From the NCBI GenBank assembly GCA_934486915.1, contig CAKSRC010000002.1, forward strand, positions 18,173-82,172: a DNA stretch of 64,000 bases, given 5' to 3'. The position numbers were made by a program, and so were the translations under genes. Source of the stretch: an uncultured Eubacteriales bacterium (lineage in GTDB: Bacteria; Bacillota; Clostridia; Oscillospirales; Acutalibacteraceae). This document shows positions 9,650-19,478 of the stretch, in pieces. Position 1 is the stretch's first letter, and each line of letters starts with the position of its first letter. Under the pieces are notes generated by a model, which saw only the letters and a list, made by a program, of their open reading frames with translations, did not search any database and was not told where the DNA came from.

Positions 9650-10591
9650 CTACACCAATTTGGATTCTATTATACCAAGTGCCGCTTGTTTTAACAAATC
9701 AAAACTATCATAATCATCAATATAAAGCCAATTTATGTTTTTGTTTCTTCTAAACCAGGTCAATTGTCTTTTAGCATATCTTCTTGATTCTTGTTTTATT
9801 TTTGAAATAGCCTCTTCCATGGAAACCTCTCCATTAAAATATGGTATAAGCTCCTTATAACCTATAGCCGCTGCACTTGTAGAATTATATCCTTTTTCAA
9901 ATATCCCCATAGATTCATCAATAAGCCCGTTTTCTATCATAATATCTACTCTATGGTTTATTTTGTCGTAAAGTGAAGCTCTATTTCGATAATTAAGGCC
10001 AATCATAATACTTTCATACGGACTTTCTTCAAGATGTGACTCTTTTATATGATCCGTCATACTCTTTTTGGTTGTATAATATATTTCCAAGGCCCTTACT
10101 ATCTTTTTTATGTTATTTGGATGGATTTTTTGCGATGCCTCCTTATCAAACCCGCAAAGTTCTTTTAAAAGTTCCTCTCCACCCACTTCTTTGGCTCTTT
10201 TATTTAACTTATCTCTTAATTCCAAGTCTACATTATAGTCAGTAAATTTTGTATTATTTAAAAGAGAATCTACATAAAGGCCCGTCCCGCCGCAAAGAAT
10301 AACTCCTTTTTTTCGACCTATTATATCCTCAATAGCTTTCTTTGCTAAATTTACATAATCATATACACTAAAATGTTCATCAAGTGAAATGATGTCTATG
10401 AGATGATGTTTTATCCCCTGCATCTCTTCCTTTGTTGGCTTTGCAGACGCTATACTCATTTCTTTATAGATTTGCATAGAGTCGGCGGATACTATCTCTG
10501 CATCTAATACCTTCGCAAGCTCTATAGACAGTTCCGTCTTTCCTGATGCTGTAGGTCCTACCACACCCACAACTTTAACTTTTTTTTTCAT
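9650..10591 (-). CDS. miaA: tRNA dimethylallyltransferase
   Basis: Adds a dimethylallyl group to N6 of A37 in tRNAs reading UNN codons, the substrate later thiomethylated by MiaB. The P-loop is GPTASGKTELS near residue 11. The catalytic region SADSMQIYKEMSIASAKPT and the LCGGTGLYVDSLL block follow. GYKELIPYF and KRQLTWFRRNKNINWL are near the C-terminus. The 313-residue length is normal. It sits 6 bases after mutL; miaB lies upstream in the same operon, so both steps of the modification are encoded together. Confidence 0.96.
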   Translation of the reverse strand: MKKKVKVVGVVGPTASGKTELSIELAKVLDAEIVSADSMQIYKEMSIASAKPTKEEMQGIKHHLIDIISLDEHFSVYDYVNLAKKAIEDIIGRKKGVILCGGTGLYVDSLLNNTKFTDYNVDLELRDKLNKRAKEVGGEELLKELCGFDKEASQKIHPNNIKKIVRALEIYYTTKKSMTDHIKESHLEESPYESIMIGLNYRNRASLYDKINHRVDIMIENGLIDESMGIFEKGYNSTSAAAIGYKELIPYFNGEVSMEEAISKIKQESRRYAKRQLTWFRRNKNINWLYIDDYDSFDLLKQAALGIIESKLV

Positions 10592-10597
10592 ACAATT

Positions 10598-12562
10598 CTA
10601 CCCCATCCTGCCAAACTGTTTTTCTATATCTTTTTTAGTAATAGAAATATATATAGGCCTTCCATGGGGGCAATGCTTTAAGTTGGGATTCTTGTTTAAG
10701 TCCTTAACAAGCTCAATAAGCTCCTGCTTTTCCTGTTTTTCACCTGCTTTAATTGCCGCTCTGCACGCAATATTATGGTAAATCCAGTCTAGATATTCGG
10801 TGTTTAGATCGCTTTTATTTTGCAATATGTGTTCGGCAATCTCTATTATAGAACTTTTTATATTTCCCTTTTCAAGATAAGTTGGGGCTGATCTTAATAA
10901 AACAGTACCCAAACCAAAATCCTCTAGGTCAAAACCGGCATTCATTAAAATATCAAGGTTTTGCACAATCGCCGCATATTCGTCTTTATCTAAATTTAAT
11001 GTCATAGGACTTAGTAGCATTTGGGAAGTGATATTTCTATTTTCCTTTTTTAGTTTTTCATATATAAGTCTTTCATGCGCTGCGTGCTTATCAATAAGAA
11101 TTATCTCATCATTATTTTCTAATATGATATAAGTTGAAAATGCCTCACCTATAAACTTATAATTTTGCTCTTCCTCTTTTAAAATAGGTTCATCAATAAT
11201 CTTAATATCATCGTCTTTATAACTAATCTTTGCATCTTCCTCTGCCTTAGTATCTATGCTTACTTCATCAAGAGGTTTTAAATTATTGTAAGCATCAATA
11301 GGTATGGTTTTTGTAGCATACATTGACTCATTTTTCTCATCTTGAATGTCCTTAACTTTAAACATATTCCAAAGAGATGGCCTAGGCTTTGGAGGAATAT
11401 ACACCTCTGGCATATCATCTTCATCTAACGATATACTACGTATATTCTTTTTCAAAGGAATTTCGGTTTTCAATGCTTCCTTATTTTCATAGGTTTTTAT
11501 TTGAGTATCCTTATGTACAGCCTTTACCTCTTGACTATCTATAATATCATCAAAAGAAAAGTTTTTTAACCTTTCATTATTATTTATAGATGACTTAACT
11601 CCATGATAAACTGCATTAAAAACAGGCCTTTCATCAATAAATCGTATTTCAAGCTTTGCAGGATGTACATTGACATCAGTGACCTCGCATGGAAGATTTA
11701 TATACATAACACACGATGGAAATTTTCCTACCATGATACTACCCTTATAGGCCTGCTCTAAAGCTGACATAGCAGTATTGCTTTTTACATACCTGCCGTT
11801 AACAAAAAAATGCTGCATCCTTCTGTTTGGCCTTGAAGAGTTAGGAAGGCTTATAAAGCCACTAATTCTTACTCCTGCTAATTTATAATCCAAAGGAATC
11901 ATAGAGTTGGAAAATTCTTTACCGTAAACCGCGTAGATAGTTGACTTAATATCCTTATTGCCGGGCGTATTAAGTGTTTCCTTGCCGTCCCTTATAAATT
12001 TAAAAGAAATTTCAGGATGGGACAAGGCTATTCTATCTATCAAAGACGCCACGGCATTTGCTTCTGACACGTCCTTTTTCAAAAATTTCATCCTTACGGG
12101 CACATTATAAAACAAATCCTCAACTATTATAGTAGTTCCCTTAGCGCATCCCGCTTCTTCAAAAAGTTCTTCTTTAGAGGCACTTATTTTAAAGTGAGTC
12201 CCCTCTAAATCATCTTTAAGCCTTGTATAAACTTCTACCCTAGACACTGCAGTAATAGAAGCTAAGGCCTCCCCTCTAAAACCTAAAGTAGAAATTTTCT
12301 CCAAGTCATCCTTTGAAGAAACCTTGCTTGTTGCATGGCGTAGAAAGGCTTTTCTTACATCATCCCTATCAATGCCGCTTCCATCATCAGTCACCTTCAT
12401 AAAGGTAATTCCGCCGTTTCTAATCTCCACAGTGATGTTGGTAGCTCCTGAATCTATAGAATTTTCTACAAGTTCTTTTATCACAGAAGATGGGCGCTCT
12501 ATCACTTCACCCGCTGCAATTAATTCGGATATATTCTTATCAAGTACATTAATTTTTCCCAT
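10598..12562 (-). CDS. mutL: DNA mismatch repair protein MutL
   Basis: Couples mismatch recognition by MutS to strand incision. The N-terminal GHKL ATPase shows ELVENSIDSGATN, DDGSGI and LGFRGEALASI. A variable acidic linker follows at about residues 340-460, then the C-terminal endonuclease/dimerisation domain. The endonuclease motif is present as DKHAAHERLIYE, where the usual first Gln is Lys, with CRAAIKAG and CPHGRP near the end. This suggests the nicking type of MutL expected in bacteria lacking MutH. Length 654 is typical. It follows mutS by about 37 bases. Confidence 0.96.
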   Translation of the reverse strand: MGKINVLDKNISELIAAGEVIERPSSVIKELVENSIDSGATNITVEIRNGGITFMKVTDDGSGIDRDDVRKAFLRHATSKVSSKDDLEKISTLGFRGEALASITAVSRVEVYTRLKDDLEGTHFKISASKEELFEEAGCAKGTTIIVEDLFYNVPVRMKFLKKDVSEANAVASLIDRIALSHPEISFKFIRDGKETLNTPGNKDIKSTIYAVYGKEFSNSMIPLDYKLAGVRISGFISLPNSSRPNRRMQHFFVNGRYVKSNTAMSALEQAYKGSIMVGKFPSCVMYINLPCEVTDVNVHPAKLEIRFIDERPVFNAVYHGVKSSINNNERLKNFSFDDIIDSQEVKAVHKDTQIKTYENKEALKTEIPLKKNIRSISLDEDDMPEVYIPPKPRPSLWNMFKVKDIQDEKNESMYATKTIPIDAYNNLKPLDEVSIDTKAEEDAKISYKDDDIKIIDEPILKEEEQNYKFIGEAFSTYIILENNDEIILIDKHAAHERLIYEKLKKENRNITSQMLLSPMTLNLDKDEYAAIVQNLDILMNAGFDLEDFGLGTVLLRSAPTYLEKGNIKSSIIEIAEHILQNKSDLNTEYLDWIYHNIACRAAIKAGEKQEKQELIELVKDLNKNPNLKHCPHGRPIYISITKKDIEKQFGRMG

Positions 12563-12599
12563 AATAGAGACACTTCACCCACTTTCTTAAAATGATAAT

Positions 12600-15224
12600 T
12601 TAATCTTTAATTGAATTGGCCAAATCAAATAAAATGTTCATAGCCTCAATTGGAGTCAAGGTATTCACATCGATTTTATTGATTTTTCCAACCAAAATAT
12701 CGCCTTTAGATGTATTTAACTCAAGTTGTTGGCTTTTATTCGTATTCTTATTTTCTATATGTTTTTTTGAAATATTTTGATTAGGCTCATCTTTACCAGA
12801 TTCCAAATTATTTAAAATTTGTTTAGCTCTATTTACTATTTCGTCCGGCACTCCTGCAAGTTTTGCTACCTCGATACCATAGCTGTCATCAGCGGCACCC
12901 CTTACTATTCTCCTTAAAAATGTTATATCATCGCCGCGTTTTTTAACTGCAATATTATAGTTTTTAACACCGTCAAGCAATTCCTCTAGTTCAGTAAGCT
13001 CATGATAATGAGTAGCAAAAAGAGTTTTTGCCCCTACTTTTTTCTTGTTGGATATGTATTCTATGGCAGATCTTGCTATACTCATGCCGTCAAATGTTGA
13101 AGTTCCTCTTCCTATCTCATCCAAAACAATAAGGCTGTCCTGAGTAGCATTATTTATAATATGAGCAACCTCAGTCATTTCAACCATAAAAGTAGATTGC
13201 CCCGAAGCCAAATCATCCGAAGCTCCCACTCTTGTAAATATGCTGTCTACAACCCCAATTTCGGCCTCACTTGCAGGGACAAAACTTCCAATCTGCGCCA
13301 TCAACGTAATTATCGCCGTTTGACGCATATATGTAGACTTTCCCGCCATATTAGGGCCTGTAATAATAGCCATACGGTTGTCGTCCTTATCAAGCATAAC
13401 ATCATTTGGAACAAATGGAGTATTTTTTTGAAGTTCTTCAACAACAGGATGCCTGCCGTCCTTTATTATGATTTTGCCGCTTGTATTCACTAAGGGGCAA
13501 ACATACTTATTAGTAGCAGCAACATTTGCAAGTGAAGCAAAGACATCAAGATGTGCAATCGCTTTAGCCGCTCTTTGTATCCTTGGAAGTTCTATGGCAA
13601 TAGCTTCTCTTATTTTATTAAAAAGTTGATATTCAAGTTCTATAACCTTATCTTTAGCCCCAAGAATTCTTCCTTCGAGATCCTTTAATTCTTTAGTTAT
13701 GTACCTTTCGGAATTAGAAAGCGTTTGCTTTCTTATATACTCATCGGGAACTTTATTTTTATATGAATTGGTAACCTCAATATAATATCCCGCAATCCTG
13801 TTATAGGACACCTTTAACTTAGGAATACCCGTCTTTTTTCTTTCCTCTGCCTCTATATTAGCTAAAATTGTTTTAGAGTTATTCATATCATTTTGAAGTT
13901 CATCAATTTCTTTATTGTAGCCCTTCTTGATTATGCCGCCCTCTCTTATTGAAAACGGAGGCTCATCAACAATCGAATTTTCAATTAGATCCCTTATATC
14001 TTCCATAGTATCAATTGACTCATTTATATGTCTAAGATATGCAGACTTAACATCCTTTAAATGCTTTTTCAACCTGGGAAGCTTACTTAATGTTGCCTCT
14101 AATGATTTTAGATCCCTTGCATTGGCTGAACCGTATATTATTCTTGTCATAAGTCTTTCAAGATCTGATATTCCAAACAAGTTGTCTATAATAGAGCTTC
14201 TTAATATTATATTAGAATATAATTCTCTTACTGCATTTTGCCTTTTGTTGATTTTTACGGAACTTAAAAGAGGTTGTTCAATCCATAATCTTAGTAATCT
14301 TTTTCCCATAGCGGTTTTTGTTTTATCTATAACCCAAAGAAGAGACCCTCTCTTTTCGCCGTCTCTCATTGTCTTGGTTAACTCTAAATTTCTTCTTGTA
14401 TTAAAATCAAGCATCATAAAGTTAGAGTCATTATATATCTCTATTGCATTTATTCTTTCGAGACCCTTTTTTTGAGTGTTCCCCAAATATCTAAGAAGTG
14501 CACCTAAACTTGATATAATTATACTTTTATTCTCTAAGTTTATGTCCTTTAAAGTTTCCTTTTTAAAATGATTTAATATAGTAGTTTTAGAAATTTCATA
14601 ATCAAACTCAGAATCATCAAGCATTTCTACACTTGAAAACAACTTGTCTTGTATAAAAGATGATAGATTTTTAAGTTTCTCGACGTCTCCGCCAATCAAT
14701 ATCTCCTTTGGTGAAAATCTTGAAAGTTCATTTTTGAGCTTTTGATTTACTTGATCATCCGAAAATTCAGTAGCGTAAAGTTCTCCCGTAGAAATGTCAC
14801 AAAAACATACACCAACTTTTTCGTTAGCCAAAAACATTGAAGATATAAAATTATTTTTAGAAGCATCAAGCATAGAACTTTCGAGTACTGTTCCGGGGGT
14901 AATAACTCTTATAACATCCCTTTTTACTATACCCTTTGATGCTGCGGCACTTTCCAGTTGTTCGCAAATAGCGACCTTATATCCTTTTTCAACAAGCCTT
15001 GCGATATATCCCTCACTGCTGTGATAAGGTACACCACACATTGGAGCTCTTTCTTTTTTACCGCAATCTTTTGACGTTAAAGTAAGTTCAAGTTCTTTGG
15101 ATGCCGTCTTAGCATCCTCAAAAAACATTTCATAAAAATCTCCAAGACGAAAGAATAGGATTGTATCCTTATATTTTTCTTTAACCTGCAAGTATTGTTG
15201 CATCATAGGAGAAAGTCCAACCAT
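12600..15224 (-). CDS. mutS: DNA mismatch repair protein MutS
   Basis: Recognises base mismatches. I take the ATG at 15224 (MVGLSPMMQQYLQVK), preceded by AAGGAA. An upstream in-frame start at 15293 would overlap the YlbF-like gene and add 23 residues unlike the family. The mismatch-binding motif is GDFYEMF near residue 36. The Walker A motif is GPNMAGKSTYMRQ. LVLDEIGRGTSTFDG carries Walker B and the signature. ATHYHELTELE is the switch region. The C-terminus has the beta-clamp/tetramer tail, shorter and more charged than in E. coli. About 874 residues, as expected. Confidence 0.97.
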   Translation of the reverse strand: MVGLSPMMQQYLQVKEKYKDTILFFRLGDFYEMFFEDAKTASKELELTLTSKDCGKKERAPMCGVPYHSSEGYIARLVEKGYKVAICEQLESAAASKGIVKRDVIRVITPGTVLESSMLDASKNNFISSMFLANEKVGVCFCDISTGELYATEFSDDQVNQKLKNELSRFSPKEILIGGDVEKLKNLSSFIQDKLFSSVEMLDDSEFDYEISKTTILNHFKKETLKDINLENKSIIISSLGALLRYLGNTQKKGLERINAIEIYNDSNFMMLDFNTRRNLELTKTMRDGEKRGSLLWVIDKTKTAMGKRLLRLWIEQPLLSSVKINKRQNAVRELYSNIILRSSIIDNLFGISDLERLMTRIIYGSANARDLKSLEATLSKLPRLKKHLKDVKSAYLRHINESIDTMEDIRDLIENSIVDEPPFSIREGGIIKKGYNKEIDELQNDMNNSKTILANIEAEERKKTGIPKLKVSYNRIAGYYIEVTNSYKNKVPDEYIRKQTLSNSERYITKELKDLEGRILGAKDKVIELEYQLFNKIREAIAIELPRIQRAAKAIAHLDVFASLANVAATNKYVCPLVNTSGKIIIKDGRHPVVEELQKNTPFVPNDVMLDKDDNRMAIITGPNMAGKSTYMRQTAIITLMAQIGSFVPASEAEIGVVDSIFTRVGASDDLASGQSTFMVEMTEVAHIINNATQDSLIVLDEIGRGTSTFDGMSIARSAIEYISNKKKVGAKTLFATHYHELTELEELLDGVKNYNIAVKKRGDDITFLRRIVRGAADDSYGIEVAKLAGVPDEIVNRAKQILNNLESGKDEPNQNISKKHIENKNTNKSQQLELNTSKGDILVGKINKIDVNTLTPIEAMNILFDLANSIKD

Positions 15225-15253
15225 ATTATCATTCCTTATATTATAATTATCTA

Positions 15254-15661
15254 TTAATGGCAACCGCTGCAGCCCGAACAATTTCCTTCGCATCCGGATT
15301 CTTCAAGGTCGGCAGTATTTGGGTCTTCACCTGAAGCTGATTGCATAATTATAGCGTTAACTCTTTTTACAATATGATCAAATTCATTCTTTGCTATATT
15401 ATAAGCAACCATTCTTTCGTTTTTCATTATCGATGAATAAAGTTCTCTTATTTGATTATTTAATTCTTCAATTTTTTTGCTGTCTCTTTCTTCTTTTGTT
15501 GCTTCATTATTTATTGCCATTCTCTTTAGGTTGAACTCACCAATAAGCTCTTGAAGTTCTTTATCTTCGTCACTGTTTTGTTGAGCTATTTGTAAATTCA
15601 AATAGCTTTTGTCCTCTTGAAGTTTTCTTCCTATTTCTCTTGCTAGTTCTATAATATCCAT
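15254..15661 (-). CDS. YlbF/YmcA-family protein with Cys-rich C-terminus
   Basis: A 135-residue, mostly helical protein (Com_YlbF type) between miaB and mutS, the position of ymcA (ricA) in Bacillus. In B. subtilis, YlbF, YmcA and YaaT form a complex that binds Fe-S clusters and assists RNase Y mRNA processing and development. The helical core spans about residues 1-110. The last 12 residues carry CEGNCSGCSGCH, four cysteines and a histidine suitable for a metal or Fe-S cluster. Which member of the complex it represents cannot be decided here. Confidence 0.8.
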   Translation of the reverse strand: MDIIELAREIGRKLQEDKSYLNLQIAQQNSDEDKELQELIGEFNLKRMAINNEATKEERDSKKIEELNNQIRELYSSIMKNERMVAYNIAKNEFDHIVKRVNAIIMQSASGEDPNTADLEESGCEGNCSGCSGCH

Positions 15662-15683
15662 TTTACATTCTCCTCATAATTTT

Positions 15684-17090
15684 TTATATTAATTTACCTT
15701 TTACTATATAATTGCCGGCGCTCGTTATTTCCACATTAGCAAAAGTTCCTATATAACTTTCATCTGCCGGCACCTCTACTATTATGTTTCCTTGGGTTCT
15801 TGAAGTTAACAAGTTATTCTTTGGATTCTTGCCGTCAAAAAGTACCCTATAAGTCTTTCCTACCATAGAATTGCATATTGAAGAGGAAATCGTCTCTTGT
15901 TCATCCAAAAGCTCCCTAAACCACTTTGATTTTTCTTCATAAGGAATAGGGTCCTCCATTTCTGCTGCGGGAGTTGACGGCCTTCTAGAATAAATAAACG
16001 TAAATAAAGACGAGTACTTTACTTCTTTAATAAGGCTTACTGTGTCTAAAAACTCCTCATATGTTTCCGATGGGAAACCTACTATAATATCACTTGTAAA
16101 TGTAATATCATCAATTTTTTGTTTAGCATACTCTATTATTTCAAGATATTTTTCTCTTGTGTATTTTCTATTCATTTCCTTTAATACACGATTATTCCCA
16201 GATTGGACAGGTAAATGAAGCTGATGACAAATATGTTTGCTATTAGCTATAGTATCGATAAGCTCCTTTGTCGCATCTTTTGGATGTGAAGTCATAAAGC
16301 GTATCCAATAATCACCTTCAATTTTATCAATTTCCCTTAAAAGCTCGGAAAAATTGATTTTTCGCTCCAAATTTTTGCCGTATGAGTTTACATTCTGACC
16401 TAGCAAAGTAATCTCTTTATACCCCATACTTATTATTTCTTTTGCTTCTTTAATTATATCATCTGGCCTACGGCTTTTTTCCCTTCCTCTTACATATGGC
16501 ACTATACAATAAGAGCAAAAATTATTGCATCCATACATTATAGGAAGCCACGCCTTTATTTTTCCGTCACGCCTTGTAGGAATTCCCTCAGTAATCGACA
16601 TATCTTCTATACCGCTTTCAACTATACGTTTCTCTTTTGACAATGCATTATACAAAAGCTTAGGAAAATTTTTCAATGAATTAGTGCCGAAAATAAGGCC
16701 CACAAAAGGAAAACTGTTTCTTATCCTTTCAACAACTCTCTCCTGTTCCATCATACACCCGCAAAGAGCTATTAATGTTGAAGGCCTTCTCTTTTTAAGA
16801 GCCTTTAACGCCCCCACATTGCCAAAAACTCTATCTTCAGCATGCTCCCTTATAGCACATGTATTAAACAAAATAAAATCAGCTTCTTCTTGATTTTCAG
16901 TAAAGCCATACCCCATATCAAAAAGCATACCCTTAATCTTTTCACCGTCTGCCACATTTTGCTGACAACCATAGGTCCTAATAAATGCTAAAGGTCTGTC
17001 TTTTTGATATTTTAAATGTATAATTTCATTAACCAGCTTTATATATTCAGTTTGCTCAAACAACAAAACATTATCCAAAGTTTTAGACAA
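15684..17090 (-). CDS. miaB: tRNA-2-methylthio-N6-dimethylallyladenosine synthase
   Basis: Radical-SAM methylthiotransferase acting on i6A37 of tRNA. The N-terminal MTTase domain has the cluster cysteines in TYGCQQN, NTCAIRE and CGCM. The radical SAM motif is CNNFCSYC, followed by VPYVRGREKSR. A TRAM domain ends the protein. The GGGGG ribosome site at 17099-17103 fits the TTG at 17090 (8-base spacing) better than the TTG at 17105, giving about 468 residues. First gene of the 16-kb minus-strand run. Confidence 0.95.
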   Translation of the reverse strand: MSKTLDNVLLFEQTEYIKLVNEIIHLKYQKDRPLAFIRTYGCQQNVADGEKIKGMLFDMGYGFTENQEEADFILFNTCAIREHAEDRVFGNVGALKALKKRRPSTLIALCGCMMEQERVVERIRNSFPFVGLIFGTNSLKNFPKLLYNALSKEKRIVESGIEDMSITEGIPTRRDGKIKAWLPIMYGCNNFCSYCIVPYVRGREKSRRPDDIIKEAKEIISMGYKEITLLGQNVNSYGKNLERKINFSELLREIDKIEGDYWIRFMTSHPKDATKELIDTIANSKHICHQLHLPVQSGNNRVLKEMNRKYTREKYLEIIEYAKQKIDDITFTSDIIVGFPSETYEEFLDTVSLIKEVKYSSLFTFIYSRRPSTPAAEMEDPIPYEEKSKWFRELLDEQETISSSICNSMVGKTYRVLFDGKNPKNNLLTSRTQGNIIVEVPADESYIGTFANVEITSAGNYIVKGKLI

Positions 17091-17125
17091 ATGCAAAACC
17101 CCCAAAAATAAACTTTAATTCTTTA

Positions 17126-17154
17126 ATTTTAACACGATATACTATAATATTCAA
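17126..17154 (-). promoter_or_regulatory. Sigma-A-like promoter for the miaB-to-ppk1 run
   Basis: Read on the minus strand: TTGAAT (17149-17154), exactly 17 bases, then TAAAAT (17126-17131). It lies about 35 bases before the miaB start, with no other gene between. It is the only promoter-like pair I noted ahead of this operon; internal promoters are not excluded. Confidence 0.6.
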
Positions 17155-17235
17155 GAAAATCTCAAAATGCAATTTGTTTATACTATATTATTCACTCAAA
17201 GACAAATAACAATGCCTGAATTTATCATAAATCAA

Positions 17236-17264
17236 TTGACAAAACCTCAATATTGATGTATCAT
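17236..17264 (+). promoter_or_regulatory. Sigma-A-like promoter for hup
   Basis: Consensus TTGACA at 17236-17241, a 17-base spacer and TATCAT at 17259-17264. The HU start is about 105 bases downstream, so the transcript would have a leader of roughly 100 bases. I see no riboswitch in that leader. Confidence 0.7.
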
Positions 17265-17372
17265 ACTTTACAAAGGTCTTAATTTTACTAAATAAATACA
17301 TATAGAATTTTTTAATGATTAATCGGTATTTTATTACCTGTTAATAGATTATTAAAAGTATGGAGGAATACA

Positions 17373-17648
17373 ATGAATAGAACAGAATTAATTTCAGATA
17401 TGTCCGAAAGAAGTGGACTAACAAAAAAAGATACAGAAAAAGCTCTATCAGCGTTTATTGAATCAGTAACAGACGCAGTTGCTAATGACCAAAAGGTTCA
17501 ACTAGTAGGATTTGGAACATTTGAATTAAGATCCAGACCTGAAAGGCAAGGTCATAACCCTATTACACGTCAAGCTATTACAATTCCTGCATCAAAATGC
17601 CCAGCTTTTAAGGTTAGCAAAACTTTTAAAGAAACTGTAAATAAATAA
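17373..17648 (+). CDS. hup: HU-type histone-like DNA-binding protein
   Basis: Small basic nucleoid protein of 91 residues that bends DNA as a dimer. The start NRTELISDMSERSGLTKKD and the block VGFGTFELRSRPERQGHNP are diagnostic. The DNA-contacting beta-arm carries the conserved RxGRNP-like segment, here RQGHNP, with His in place of the usual Arg. The ATG follows GGAGG by six bases. It is a single-gene unit with its own promoter and terminator. Confidence 0.96.
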   Translation: MNRTELISDMSERSGLTKKDTEKALSAFIESVTDAVANDQKVQLVGFGTFELRSRPERQGHNPITRQAITIPASKCPAFKVSKTFKETVNK

Positions 17649-17654
17649 TGATAA

Positions 17655-17684
17655 CCCTCGGCTATTTTGCCGAGGGCTTTTTTA
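17655..17684 (+). terminator. Rho-independent terminator of hup
   Basis: An 8-bp GC-rich stem CCCTCGGC (17655-17662) pairs with GCCGAGGG (17669-17676) across a TATTTT loop and is followed by CTTTTTTA. Confidence 0.93.
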
Positions 17685-17730
17685 TTTATATTTAAGTTTT
17701 ATTTATCTAAGAACTGATATTATGTATTAT

Positions 17731-19344
17731 TTATTTTCCCAAATACTTCTTTTCTTGGCTTTTCCAAAACTCATTTTCCTCATTATTTGAACTCAATACA
17801 TTAGGGAATAATTTTTGTATCCTGCTTATTGAATATATAATAGTATTCCTCATAATACCCAATCTCATAAGTCCAATCTTTTTACCTAAGCATTCATTAA
17901 ACAATCTTTCATAATTTATATAATTATCTTTTTGTTTTTTATAATGTTCCCATTCCAATTCTAATAAATTATCACGAATTTTCAAATAACGATTTACCTG
18001 ATTCTTCCAATATGCATCTTCATTTTTATCTTCTAAGTTCATTGGATATCTTTTAATTATGTAATTTATTTTTTGTAATCGACTTTCAACATATTGTATA
18101 GATTTAAGAAGTTCTATTCCAGTTTTATTCTCATTATTACCTAAGTTCTCATTTCCTCTTTCTCTACCGAATTTACCCTGTTCTCCTACATAATTAAAGA
18201 TCGTTTTACGTTGCACCATTTTTAGTCTTGAGTTAAGTTCATTAACATATTTATCCCAATGCGCATATAAATAACCAAATTCCATATTCCTTTCAATGCA
18301 CATCCTATATTTCTTTGCAACACGTTTACGTATACCTGCAATATTTTGTATTATGCCGTATGCCTTAAGTGCATCATCACATGTAAAATCATGCCCAATA
18401 CCAATATTCATAGAGTCAAACTCTTTAAATGCCTCTGACTGTAATTTTTCATAACAATTTTTATCTATCTCATGTATACTACTCAAATATTCCTTTAAAC
18501 TTGAAATACAATATTCAATATCTTCCCTATTTTTACTAATGATATCCTTAATCTTTTTAAGAGATGACTTTTGATTATCATCAAAGTTCAGGTCATCTAG
18601 GTAGCCCCACCTTCTTTTTAAATCTCTTAAACCGTTAAGTGTATCCCAAACATCATCCAGTATTTTTTTAGGGACGAATTCCTCCTTATTAAGATTTTGA
18701 ACACTCATACAAACTATATCGAATTTTGTTAATAAATCATCTAATTTATCAACAATGTCTTGAGACTTTATTGTTCCACGAATATATCTATGCGTTTTTT
18801 GTATGTATTGTCTATAAGCTTCAAAAAGCTCTGGTTTATTAGCGTAAAAATAAGGATACTGTGCTTGTATTTTCGATAACTCTTTCAATTTTTCATTCAC
18901 ACTTGCATTTGGATCAAACAATTTCAAACATATTATTTTCATATTATACAAGGCATCCTCAAACTCATATACAAGCGACCACTTCTTTTTATTTTTTTCA
19001 AGCTGAAGTGGTTCTGTTTCAGCCACATGCTCCCTACTCTGATCATATAATTGGTATGTTCCGTTGAATCCTTGGACTCTATATCCTACCTCACCAAGGT
19101 TAAGCCTTGGTATAACCTCTACTTTATCCGCAAATCTAAGTGTCCTTTTAATATCAGGCCCTTTGTTGAAATCACCTGCTGTCTTTAATATTTTATTAGG
19201 CCTTGCAGACTGATAGTCAATATGATTTCTTACAATAGGTAAATTTGTTTCCTGGATAGGTATTGGTCTAATCTGATCAATATCACCATAACCCAGGTTT
19301 AAATATGTACTGCTTTTATTTTCCTCAACTTTCTCTTGATGCAT
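17731..19344 (-). CDS. Orphan protein with an N-terminal module shared with the next gene
   Basis: Not recognised. The 537-residue protein has no signal peptide or membrane segment. The first 95 residues look disordered and contain PIVRNHIDY (37-45), PNKILK and KRTLRFADKVEVIP (66-79). The rest is a charged, mostly helical body rich in Lys, Glu, Asn and Tyr with no motif I know. The N-terminal pattern recurs in the protein at 19479-20435 with nearly the same spacing, so they form one family with different helical bodies. The RF-x-D-x-VE segment resembles eukaryotic PP1-docking (RVxF) sites, although Leu replaces Val here. A secreted or host-directed role is speculation. Confidence 0.6.
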   Translation of the reverse strand: MHQEKVEENKSSTYLNLGYGDIDQIRPIPIQETNLPIVRNHIDYQSARPNKILKTAGDFNKGPDIKRTLRFADKVEVIPRLNLGEVGYRVQGFNGTYQLYDQSREHVAETEPLQLEKNKKKWSLVYEFEDALYNMKIICLKLFDPNASVNEKLKELSKIQAQYPYFYANKPELFEAYRQYIQKTHRYIRGTIKSQDIVDKLDDLLTKFDIVCMSVQNLNKEEFVPKKILDDVWDTLNGLRDLKRRWGYLDDLNFDDNQKSSLKKIKDIISKNREDIEYCISSLKEYLSSIHEIDKNCYEKLQSEAFKEFDSMNIGIGHDFTCDDALKAYGIIQNIAGIRKRVAKKYRMCIERNMEFGYLYAHWDKYVNELNSRLKMVQRKTIFNYVGEQGKFGRERGNENLGNNENKTGIELLKSIQYVESRLQKINYIIKRYPMNLEDKNEDAYWKNQVNRYLKIRDNLLELEWEHYKKQKDNYINYERLFNECLGKKIGLMRLGIMRNTIIYSISRIQKLFPNVLSSNNEENEFWKSQEKKYLGK

Positions 19345-19478
19345 AAAACTCCCACAACTTTTAAATGATATAATTTATTGATTATAACACTATTATTAAC
19401 TAAAATCAAGCTTATCACTATTAATATTCACAAAACCTAAATAACTAAACTACTTTTATAGTTTTATATTATTTATAT

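Noticed and set aside
13927..14475. 182-codon open frame antisense to mutS
   Set aside because: Entirely within a full-length conserved gene, Ser/Leu/Ile-rich as expected of antisense translation.
15225..15293. Longer N-terminus for MutS
   Set aside because: It would overlap the YlbF-like gene, has no good ribosome site and does not resemble MutS; the ATG at 15224 has one.
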